Positions 1-5,566 of a stretch of 5,566 bases of DNA are shown here, one piece after another (position 1 is the stretch's first letter; each line of letters starts with the position of its first letter). The DNA lies in assembly GCA_904502105.1 (NCBI GenBank), contig CAJGDF010000128.1, positions 1 through 5,566 on the forward strand. Reading direction: 5' to 3'. Both the position numbers and the translations under genes were made by a program. Source of the DNA: an uncultured Clostridia bacterium. Its GTDB lineage: Bacteria > Bacillota > Clostridia > Oscillospirales > UBA644. The notes below the pieces were generated by a model. It was not told the origin of the DNA and did no database searches. It saw nothing but the letters and a program-made list of their open reading frames with translations.

Positions 1-1055
1 CTGCCATGATGAACGTAGCTTGAGACGCTGTTTTCATCACCATTGGGACCGTGCGGGAATCTTATCATACCGTAAGCATAGTCCTGAGCGGGAAGATAAT
101 CGTTTGAAGAAGCTTTTTCATTATAATGAGTTGAAAAAAAGGATTCTTGCGACATTAAAGCAGACATTTTGTTTTTAACAAATTCAGCATGACCTTTCTG
201 TTCATAAAGACCCTCGGCAAAAAGATCAGACATAAATTCAATAGCAGCTATACCATTGCTGTTATCAAAACCGAATGTATAGTTGCCGTCACTACCTTCA
301 ATCATAGTTAAACCGTTTGCAAACATATATCCGATAGCATCATCAGCATACGATGATCCACAGATATGAGGTACGAATTTATCATCATAACCTGCATTTG
401 CAGCAGCAGATTGAATAGACAAGAGATAATCCTTGTAATTTTCCCAATTCCACATTCCGTTTTCTCTGAGTTCATGAGGAAGGCTTATACCGAGAGACGA
501 AAGCATTTCAGAGTTAAAATGAATTACACCTTGATACTCCGGCGGAAATTCCCAAGCGAACTGATAAAATCCGTAATTTCGTCCGTCAAAAATACCGTAC
601 TGCAAGAAACGTGCAGATCCGTATTTGTTATCGGACATATCAATATTCGGAATTTCATCAAGCGCATATAACAAATTGGCTTTGTAAAGCTGTGTACCAC
701 CGTTTGCCGCATGGCTGTCAAGAAAATCTATTGTATTGTAACCTGCGGCAACTTCCTGCAAAATTCGACCGCCGCCATCTTCCCACGGAACAATTTCAAA
801 AGTACATCCGTACTTTTCTTTAAGATCGTTAAGACGCTTATGTGTCATATCGCCGGCAATGCTGAAATCAACAGAGGAAATAAGCTGTTCATTCCATGAA
901 CTGCCCCATTTATAAACTTGACCGGTCAGATCGACTTCATAATCAGCATTGTATTCCACATCAAATACTTCTTCTTCCTGGGCGCCGCAGGATACTGTAA
1001 AAGCCACGGAAGAAATCATCAATAAAGATAAAGCCCATGAAATAAATTTTTTCAT
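1..1055 (-). CDS. Extracellular solute-binding lipoprotein A (ABC-type, family 1-like), C-terminus cut by window edge
   Basis: Probable membrane-anchored substrate-binding protein of an ABC importer, likely for a carbohydrate. Only the first 351 codons are present; comparison with paralog B suggests about 120 C-terminal residues lie off the left edge. The ATG at 1055 follows an AAAGGTGG ribosome site with a 7-nt spacer. The protein starts MKKFISWALS, has a hydrophobic signal segment, and has a lipobox ending FTVSC with Cys23 as the lipidation site, followed by an acidic linker (EEEVFD). Blocks shared with B and C follow in order: WEDGGGRILQEVAAG, TIDFLDSHA, QYGIFDGRNYG, WEFPPEY, NWENYKDYLLSI, GNYTFGFD, FVKNKMSALMS, YLPAQDYAYG, and HGPNGDE near the edge. 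The NWENYKDYL and FVKNKMSALMS stretches correspond to the TWdef and aF..G.aAM regions typical of family 1 binding proteins. The frame is open with no internal stop, so this is window truncation, not a pseudogene. Substrate cannot be read from sequence. Confidence 0.9.
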   Translation of the reverse strand, partial: MKKFISWALSLLMISSVAFTVSCGAQEEEVFDVEYNADYEVDLTGQVYKWGSSWNEQLISSVDFSIAGDMTHKRLNDLKEKYGCTFEIVPWEDGGGRILQEVAAGYNTIDFLDSHAANGGTQLYKANLLYALDEIPNIDMSDNKYGSARFLQYGIFDGRNYGFYQFAWEFPPEYQGVIHFNSEMLSSLGISLPHELRENGMWNWENYKDYLLSIQSAAANAGYDDKFVPHICGSSYADDAIGYMFANGLTMIEGSDGNYTFGFDNSNGIAAIEFMSDLFAEGLYEQKGHAEFVKNKMSALMSQESFFSTHYNEKASSNDYLPAQDYAYGMIRFPHGPNGDENSVSSYVHHG

Positions 1056-1083
1056 AATAAAACCACCTTTAAACCTTTTGTAT

Positions 1084-1112
1084 ATATTAACACATAAAAG
1101 AATATTTGTCAA
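1084..1112 (-). promoter_or_regulatory. Sigma-A-type promoter of lipoprotein A
   Basis: On the minus strand TTGACA (1112-1107) is followed by a 17-bp spacer and TAATAT (1089-1084). The -35 hexamer is a perfect consensus match. The expected start of transcription is around 1077, leaving a short leader containing the AAAGGTGG ribosome site. The string TTGACAAATA is shared exactly with the promoter of lipoprotein B, in keeping with duplication of the whole unit. Confidence 0.75.
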
Positions 1113-1115
1113 CAA

Positions 1116-1131
1116 TTATTTAACTAAATAA
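1116..1131. repeat. Short AT-only inverted repeat upstream of the lipoprotein A -35 box
   Basis: TTATTTA and TAAATAA form perfect 7-bp arms around a 2-bp centre, ending 3 bp from the -35 hexamer. It could be a small operator or part of an AT-rich UP-like element. In such AT-rich DNA a 7-bp palindrome can also arise by chance, and the equivalent spot upstream of lipoprotein B does not carry the same palindrome. Confidence 0.3.
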
Positions 1132-1132
1132 C

Positions 1133-1166
1133 ATAAAATATCTCCCTTTGAAGGGAGATATTTTAT
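1133..1166 (-). terminator. Intrinsic terminator of lipoprotein B
   Basis: A perfect 16-bp inverted repeat (1133-1148 with 1151-1166) lies directly after the lipoprotein B stop codon. The core arm CTCCCTT pairs with AAGGGAG, and the flanking ATAAAATAT pairs with ATATTTTAT, which supplies the U-rich tail in the minus direction. The AAAATATCTC part of the arm recurs in the terminator at 2674-2704. Confidence 0.85.
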
Positions 1167-1167
1167 A

Positions 1168-2583
1168 TTATTCACCTATACCAAGGTCTTCAAATGTCCA
1201 AGTGACGTTTTTCCTAATAGCATCATCGATTGCAGATTTTGCGGACGAGAATGCTTCGGAGACAGATTTTTTACCAACAACTGCAGATGTAATACCTGAA
1301 TTCCATGTATCGTAACCTTTTTCAAGATACAAACTACCATAGTTAAAGTTTACATTTTCGAGCATATAAACATAGTTTTCATGGTCTTCCGGTGTGTAGA
1401 AGATCTGATCTCGGAAATATCCGTACCAGCCCTCGGAATCATCGAGCGGAGAGAAAACATAATCCATAACAAGGCCTATTTCAGACAATTCTTTGCCGCT
1501 GCCGTTAAGAACCCAGTTAAGGCGTCTGCCATGATGAACATAACCCGAAACGCTGTGTTCATTACCGTTAGGACCGTAAGGGAAGCCTACAAGGCCGTAT
1601 TCATAATCCTGAGCGGGAAGATAGTTCTGGGAAGAAGACTTCTCGTAAAAATGAGTTGCCCAATATGTTTCATGAGACATCATAGCCGCCATCTGATTTT
1701 TAACAAAAACTTCGGCACCCTTCTGAACGTAAAGTCCGTTATTGTAAAGATCATTTAAAAATTCAACAGCAGCATAACCTTCATTGCAGTCAAAGCCAAA
1801 AGAATAATTGCCATTACCGTTATTTTCGATCATCTGCAAGCCGTTTGCAAACATAAAACCGATTGCATCCGCAGAATATGAGTTACCTGAGATGTAAGGA
1901 ACAAAATCAGAGGCATAACCCGCGTTCGCCGCAGCCTCCTGAATGGACAAAAGATATTCTTTGAAATTTGCCCAGTTCCATTCATTGCTTTCTTTATATT
2001 CATGGGGAGTTGTTATACCCAAGCCGTGAAGAAGCTCTGTGTTAAACATCATAACACCGTGATATTCCGGCGGAAATTCCCATGCATAATGATAAAATCC
2101 GTACTGTTTACCGTCAAATATACCGTATTGAATAAAACGCGGTACACCGAATTTTGAATCTGATAAATTTATATTGGGAATATCCTCAAGTGCAACGAGA
2201 AGATTTGCTCTGTAGAGCTGAATACCGCCCGCACTTGCATGGCTGTCAAGAAAATCTATTGTATTCATACCGGCTGCAAGTTCCTGAAGAGTCCTTGAAC
2301 TTCCGTCCTCCCAAGGAATAACCTCCATAGTGCAACCGTACTTTGCCTGAAGATCGTCGAAGCGTTTATGTATCTTATCGCCAACGATACTGAAATCCCT
2401 TGAAGGACAGATTTCCTGATCCCAGTAACTTCCCCAGACAAAATGAAGCCCGGTCAGATCGACCTCAAGTTCAACATCAAAAGCCATATCAAAAACTTCT
2501 TCTTCCTGCGTACTGCATGATACAGTGAATACAAGAAAGAAAATCATAACAAACGATAAAACTAATGATAAAATTCTCTTCAT
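1168..2583 (-). CDS. Extracellular solute-binding lipoprotein B (ABC-type, family 1-like)
   Basis: A complete 471-residue protein, a usual length for sugar-type ABC substrate-binding proteins, predicted to be tethered to the outer face of the membrane. The ATG at 2583 follows AGAAGGTAGG at 2600-2591 with a 7-nt spacer. Residues 1-22 are a signal peptide (KR, then a hydrophobic run), and the lipobox TVSC gives Cys23. Recognisable blocks are WEDG (91-94), TIDFLDSHA (108-116), QYGIFDGKQYG (152-162), WEFPPEYHG (168-176), WNWANFKEYL (202-211), GNYSFGFD (258-265), a helix EFLNDLYNNGL (274-284), FVKNQMAAMMS (293-303), and FPYGPNG then VHHGRRLNWV (334-358). The C-terminal GKKSVSEAFSSAKSAIDDAI is the helix that commonly closes family 1 binding proteins. 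It has its own promoter and terminator, so it is probably monocistronic. No permease or ATPase lies nearby. Family assignment rests on motif order and fold-typical landmarks; the substrate is unknown. Confidence 0.92.
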   Translation of the reverse strand: MKRILSLVLSFVMIFFLVFTVSCSTQEEEVFDMAFDVELEVDLTGLHFVWGSYWDQEICPSRDFSIVGDKIHKRFDDLQAKYGCTMEVIPWEDGSSRTLQELAAGMNTIDFLDSHASAGGIQLYRANLLVALEDIPNINLSDSKFGVPRFIQYGIFDGKQYGFYHYAWEFPPEYHGVMMFNTELLHGLGITTPHEYKESNEWNWANFKEYLLSIQEAAANAGYASDFVPYISGNSYSADAIGFMFANGLQMIENNGNGNYSFGFDCNEGYAAVEFLNDLYNNGLYVQKGAEVFVKNQMAAMMSHETYWATHFYEKSSSQNYLPAQDYEYGLVGFPYGPNGNEHSVSGYVHHGRRLNWVLNGSGKELSEIGLVMDYVFSPLDDSEGWYGYFRDQIFYTPEDHENYVYMLENVNFNYGSLYLEKGYDTWNSGITSAVVGKKSVSEAFSSAKSAIDDAIRKNVTWTFEDLGIGE

Positions 2584-2612
2584 AACAATACCTACCTTCT
2601 ATGGTTTTGTAT

Positions 2613-2641
2613 ATTTTAACATAATTTTTTTTATTTGTCAA
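2613..2641 (-). promoter_or_regulatory. Sigma-A-type promoter of lipoprotein B with AT-only upstream element
   Basis: TTGACA (2641-2636) and TAAAAT (2618-2613) are separated by exactly 17 bp, an almost consensus promoter expected to be strong. Bases 2642-2667, immediately upstream of the -35, are entirely A/T and could act as an UP element for the RNA polymerase alpha subunit (inference). The start of transcription is expected near 2606, giving a leader of only some 20 nt that carries the ribosome site. Confidence 0.8.
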
Positions 2642-2673
2642 TAAATATATATTTAAATTATATATATGCACAA

Positions 2674-2704
2674 AAAAATATCTCTCACAAGGAGAGATAT
2701 TTTT
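2674..2704 (-). terminator. Intrinsic terminator of lipoprotein C
   Basis: A perfect 13-bp inverted repeat (2674-2686 with 2692-2704) surrounds a 5-nt loop. In the transcript it reads AAAAATATCTCTC, loop, GAGAGATATTTTT, then further U residues. It begins 8 bp past the lipoprotein C stop codon. It shares the AAAATATCTC arm with the terminator of lipoprotein B. Confidence 0.85.
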
Positions 2705-2712
2705 GGTAATTA

Positions 2713-4110
2713 TTAATCTACGAGATCTTCATAAACCCAGGTAACGTTGTTCATAGCTTCTTTTGCAACACTTCTGATAGCATCAAAAGCTTCAGCACCT
2801 GTTCTTCTGCCGGTTGCAGCTCTTACAAATGCTTCTTCGAGCTTACTGTAAGTATCAACACCCATAGAAAGGTCGTGATTATAATTTACATTTTCAAGAA
2901 TCTTGAGATAAGCATCATAATCTCGTTCATCATGGAATACGGAATAGCTCAAAGAAGATTTCCAGCCGCCTTCTTCATCGATGGGTTCAAACAAACGGTC
3001 AAGGAAAATACCGATATCGGAAAGTTCATTTCCACTGTAAGCATTTACCCAGTTCAAACGTCTGCCCTTATGTACAAAACCGGAAACGCAGTTTTCATCG
3101 CCATCAGGACCGTAGGGATAGTTTACAACACCGTATATCCAAGGCTGACCGGGAAGATAACCTGTTTCATTACCTTCGTTAAAATGAGTAGCAAAATAAG
3201 ATTCAGATGTCATGATTGCAGCATTCTGATCTTTAATAAAAGCATCTGTGCCGTTCTCAAGATAAAGATCTAATTTAGCAAGATCGTTAAGATAGTCAAG
3301 TGCAGCAATTCCGGCAGGGGTATCAAGACCAAACACGTAATTTCCGCCTGCATCCTTTTCAACGACCTCGCAGCCGTTCATAAACATCCAGCTGAAAACA
3401 TCGCGTGCATGACCCTGCGCTGTATGAGGAACGAAAGATTTATCGTATCCCGCATTCTGCGCGGCACTGTCAATAGATATCAGGTAATCCTTGTAATTTG
3501 CCCAAGTCCATGTTCCGTTTTCAACATATTCATACGGAAGAGGAAGACCTAAAGAAGAAAGGAGGTCTACGTTGAAAGTCATAAGACCTGCAAATTCAGG
3601 CGGGAAGTCCCAAAGATACTGATAAAGGCCGTAAAGTTTACCGTCAAAAATACCGTACTGACGGAAACGCATCGGACCGTACTTTTCATCATAACCGTTA
3701 ATGTTGGGGATATCTTCAAGAGCGGCGAGAACACCTGCTTTATAAAGCTCGATACCGGCGTTTGTAGCATGACTGTCGCAAAGGTCGATTGTTTTCATAC
3801 CTGCGGCAACGTCCTGAAGAATTCGGCGTCCACCGTCTTCCCAAGCAAGAATCTCAATTTTACAACCAAGATCTTCTTCGATCTTACGGTAATGAGCTCT
3901 CATATTATCGCCAACAAGGCTGAAACCTTCATTGGGATAAAACTGAGTAAGCCAGCCGGTACCCCATTTGAAGGTAAGACCTTCAAGTGTTACTTTATAC
4001 TCGGATCTAAAATCCATATCGAAAACTTCTTCTTCCTCAGCACACGATACGGTAAAAACGAGGCTTGAAAGAAAAATAAACGACAGGATCATGGAGATTA
4101 TTCTTTTCAT
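2713..4110 (-). CDS. Extracellular solute-binding lipoprotein C (ABC-type, family 1-like)
   Basis: A 465-residue binding protein from the chosen ATG at 4110. An in-frame ATG six codons upstream (4128) would add MKESLS, but it has no ribosome site and would move the lipobox Cys to 29; from 4110 the Cys falls at 23, exactly as in A and B. The signal segment ends FTVSC and is followed by EEEEVFDMDF. Shared blocks include WEDGGRRILQDVAAG, DSHA, QYGIFDGKLYG, WDFPPEF, WTWANYKDYLISI, GNYVFGLD, FIKDQNAAIM, YPYGPDGDE, VHKGRRLNWV and the C-terminal helix around GAEAFDAIRSVAKEAM. It is the most divergent of the three: it has extra cysteines (in DLCDSHA, NGCEVV and DENCVSG) and a different segment, QGHARDVFSWMF, where A and B read SYADDAIGYMF-like. 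A different ligand is plausible but unproven. It lies 86 bp after the MATE gene, has its own promoter, and has no terminator upstream. Confidence 0.92.
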   Translation of the reverse strand: MKRIISMILSFIFLSSLVFTVSCAEEEEVFDMDFRSEYKVTLEGLTFKWGTGWLTQFYPNEGFSLVGDNMRAHYRKIEEDLGCKIEILAWEDGGRRILQDVAAGMKTIDLCDSHATNAGIELYKAGVLAALEDIPNINGYDEKYGPMRFRQYGIFDGKLYGLYQYLWDFPPEFAGLMTFNVDLLSSLGLPLPYEYVENGTWTWANYKDYLISIDSAAQNAGYDKSFVPHTAQGHARDVFSWMFMNGCEVVEKDAGGNYVFGLDTPAGIAALDYLNDLAKLDLYLENGTDAFIKDQNAAIMTSESYFATHFNEGNETGYLPGQPWIYGVVNYPYGPDGDENCVSGFVHKGRRLNWVNAYSGNELSDIGIFLDRLFEPIDEEGGWKSSLSYSVFHDERDYDAYLKILENVNYNHDLSMGVDTYSKLEEAFVRAATGRRTGAEAFDAIRSVAKEAMNNVTWVYEDLVD

Positions 4111-4117
4111 AGATAAG

Positions 4118-4125
4118 CTCTCTTT
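4118..4125 (-). promoter_or_regulatory. Ribosome binding site that fixes the lipoprotein C start
   Basis: AAAGAGAG ends 7 nt before the ATG at 4110, the same spacing as in lipoproteins A and B. The upstream ATG at 4128 is preceded only by A/T-rich bases with no purine-rich G-containing site, so initiation at 4110 is favoured. Confidence 0.65.
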
Positions 4126-4139
4126 CATTTATTTTTTTT

Positions 4140-4169
4140 ATTTTAACATATTACATCAATACGTGTCAA
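4140..4169 (-). promoter_or_regulatory. Sigma-A-type promoter of lipoprotein C
   Basis: TTGACA (4169-4164) and TAAAAT (4145-4140) are separated by 18 bp. The -10 lies in the same TGTTAAAAT context as in the lipoprotein B promoter. The -35 hexamer lies inside the third unit of the 10-bp tandem repeat at 4152-4191, so anything binding that repeat would compete with or contact RNA polymerase. Confidence 0.7.
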
Positions 4170-4191
4170 TAGGTTTCAATAGGTTTCAATA
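4152..4191 (-). repeat. Four 10-bp direct repeats (TATTGA-N4) overlapping the lipoprotein C -35 box
   Basis: On the minus strand four consecutive 10-bp units begin at 4191, 4181, 4171 and 4161. The first two are identical (TATTGAAACC), the third is TATTGACACG and includes the -35 TTGACA, and the fourth keeps only TATTGA. The 10-bp period places each core on the same face of the helix, as in arrays bound cooperatively by a regulator. It may equally be a tandem duplication of the -35 segment by replication slippage, since lipoprotein B has a single TATTGACA at its -35. An operator role is inference; the repeat itself is plain in the sequence. Confidence 0.7.
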
Positions 4192-4196
4192 AATTG

Positions 4197-5566
4197 TCAC
4201 ACACACTTTTCTGCTGTCTTTATCTTTTTTATCCATTTTTTACTTTTCAAACGGAAGAAGCACCAAACACATTTTATGATCTGATCTATTTTCAACATTG
4301 TATAAACCCAGAACGGAGACCAGTTAAACACAAGTCCTGCAAGATAGCCGAGAGGGATCGATGCGACCCAGAGAAAGAGGATATCCCCGAGCATCAAAAA
4401 TTTCGTATCGCCGCCTGCACGCAGAACCCCTTTTGTTAAAATAGAATTCATAGACTGGAATATCATAATGAAGCTTATGGAGTTCATCAACTCACGGGCT
4501 ATAAGCTTTGCTTCAGGTGTTACCTGATAATATGCGATGATTGGTTCTCTTACGAGCATTATAATACCTGCGGCAACACATCCGATAATACCGCCGAGAG
4601 CCAAAAAAGTATAGCCTTGGCGCTGTGCCGTTTCATACTCCCCCTGCCCCATTGTATGGCCTGTTATAATACCGCTTGCATTTGAAACACCCTGCGTAAG
4701 AACAGAGCTTAGCTGCTGAACGACCATTGTTACTGAATTTGCGGCAACAAATGTTTTACCGATCCTGCCCATTATCATTGCAACAGAATTATTACCGAGC
4801 GCGAGAAGACTGTCCGAAATCAAAACAGGTATGCTTATACGAAGATATTCTTTAACAAGTCCGCCGCATTTCATAAAAATATCCTTGAGTCGGTAAGATA
4901 TGCGCTTATCGATAAAGAAGAAATATCCGCAGATGACAGCGAGTTCAAAAACACGTGCGATAAGTGTTCCGAGAGCCGCACCCGCAATTTCCATTCGGGG
5001 TGCTCCGAGTTTACCGAAAATAAACACCCAGTTTGAAAACACATTAACAAAGAATGCACAGATCGAGCAGATAAGCGGCAGTCGTACCTGTCCCACGGTT
5101 CGCAATACTATCGTGCAGGTAAGAGATAAACCCATACAGAAATAAGTCGGTATCATCCAGCGAAGATAAACAATACCGTATTCAATAATATCCGCTTCCT
5201 TTGAATAGATTTTCATTATCAATCCGGGGAAGAACAGCGTTGCAAGAGTAAAAACAGAAGCAAAAACAACTAAAATACGAAGCATTATCGTTATTGCCTG
5301 CTTCAAGCTATGCGGCTCCTTCATGCCCCAGAAACGGGATGTTAAAACAGAAGCACCCATACCGATACCCATACAGCATATCTGAAAGATATTTATAAAC
5401 TGCGTAGCAAGAGATGAAGCCGACAACTGAGCATCGCCCATACTGCTGAGCATGACGGTATCCATAAGATTTATACCGACAGTTATCAGCTGCTGAAGGG
5501 AGATGGGTATTGCTATTTTAACAATTTTTTTGTAGAACTCTTTTGTTCCCAAGTAGCTTTTAATTA
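4197..5566 (-). CDS. MATE-family efflux transporter (NorM/DinF-like), 5' end beyond window
   Basis: An integral membrane antiporter of the multidrug and toxic compound extrusion family, which exports drugs or other organic compounds using a Na+ or H+ gradient. From the TTG at 5552 it is 451 residues with about 12 hydrophobic helices, the usual size. Family landmarks (numbered from that TTG) are IPISLQQLITVGINLMDTVM (15-34), RTVGQVRLPL (151-160), NVFSNWVFIFG (170-180), GAALGTLIAR (191-200), MGQGEYETA (301-309), GVLRAGGDTKF (375-385), PLGYLAG (400-406) and the basic tail SKKWIKKI (437-444). The TTG has no ribosome site, and the frame is open upstream to the window edge, reading IKSYLGTKEFYK, which resembles usual MATE N-termini. 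The true start is therefore probably a few codons outside the window. It ends in TGA at 4197 with no hairpin after it, so some readthrough into lipoprotein C is possible. The substrate cannot be predicted. Confidence 0.9.
   Translation of the reverse strand, partial: IKSYLGTKEFYKKIVKIAIPISLQQLITVGINLMDTVMLSSMGDAQLSASSLATQFINIFQICCMGIGMGASVLTSRFWGMKEPHSLKQAITIMLRILVVFASVFTLATLFFPGLIMKIYSKEADIIEYGIVYLRWMIPTYFCMGLSLTCTIVLRTVGQVRLPLICSICAFFVNVFSNWVFIFGKLGAPRMEIAGAALGTLIARVFELAVICGYFFFIDKRISYRLKDIFMKCGGLVKEYLRISIPVLISDSLLALGNNSVAMIMGRIGKTFVAANSVTMVVQQLSSVLTQGVSNASGIITGHTMGQGEYETAQRQGYTFLALGGIIGCVAAGIIMLVREPIIAYYQVTPEAKLIARELMNSISFIMIFQSMNSILTKGVLRAGGDTKFLMLGDILFLWVASIPLGYLAGLVFNWSPFWVYTMLKIDQIIKCVWCFFRLKSKKWIKKIKTAEKCV

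Noticed and set aside
366..671. 101-codon plus-strand open frame
   Set aside because: It lies wholly antisense to lipoprotein A, whose frame is open and matches its paralogs block by block.
1..1055. Lipoprotein A as a pseudogene
   Set aside because: The frame is uninterrupted to the window edge and continues into the conserved VHHG block, so it is cut by the window, not broken.
1381..1758. 125-codon plus-strand open frame
   Set aside because: It is antisense to the well-supported lipoprotein B. It has no ribosome site of note and no recognisable domain.
2642..2667. Possible palindrome in the AT-only run upstream of lipoprotein B
   Set aside because: Only the central ATTTAAAT is symmetric; the flanks do not pair when read outward. 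It is better treated as an AT-rich upstream promoter element.
2489..2671. Short minus-strand frame overlapping the start of lipoprotein B
   Set aside because: It runs through the promoter and ribosome site of lipoprotein B and ends in its signal-peptide region in another frame. The translation has no recognisable features.
2875..3273. 132-codon plus-strand open frame
   Set aside because: It is antisense to lipoprotein C at the place homologous to the 1381-1758 frame. Their mutual similarity (NAVFI, RTV, GKI) is explained by paralogy of the sense genes, not by selection on an antisense protein.
4152..4191. Possible CRISPR-like repeat
   Set aside because: The units are only 10 bp with no spacers and overlap a promoter. 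An operator or slippage product fits better.
4194..4439. Plus-strand frame overlapping the 3' end of the MATE gene
   Set aside because: It is antisense to conserved MATE C-terminal codons and lacks a promoter or ribosome site.

Overview
The window (5,566 bases, moderately AT-rich) reads as chromosomal DNA from a low-GC Gram-positive bacterium, most likely an anaerobic Clostridia member of gut or rumen type. Three things point there: lipoprotein-anchored solute-binding proteins, near-consensus sigma-A promoters (TTGACA, 17-18 bp, TAAAAT-like), and the style of the MATE exporter. The phylum-level call is inference from sequence style, not from a search.

Every gene is on the minus strand. In transcription order (right to left) the layout is: a MATE-family multidrug/cation antiporter (5' end running off the right edge, stop at 4197); an 86-bp gap with a promoter and a 10-bp-phased four-copy TATTGA repeat; solute-binding lipoprotein C (4110 to 2713); a hairpin terminator and a promoter; solute-binding lipoprotein B (2583 to 1168); a second hairpin terminator and promoter; and solute-binding lipoprotein A (1055 to 1), whose last quarter lies beyond the left edge.

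The three lipoproteins are obvious paralogs. All have the lipobox cysteine at residue 23, a Shine-Dalgarno sequence exactly 7 nt from the start codon, and the same ordered set of sequence blocks. B and A each have their own promoter, and C and B are each followed by a terminator with a shared AAAATATCTC arm. The whole transcription unit, not just the coding region, therefore appears to have been duplicated. A and B resemble each other more than either resembles C. They look like carbohydrate-type (family 1) ABC-transporter substrate-binding proteins, but no permease or ATPase gene is present in the window, so their transport partner is unknown.

The most unusual non-coding element is the tandem TATTGA repeat upstream of lipoprotein C, one copy of which contains the -35 hexamer. 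No RNA genes, CRISPR arrays, insertion sequences or phage genes were seen. Intergenic gaps are all under 300 bases.
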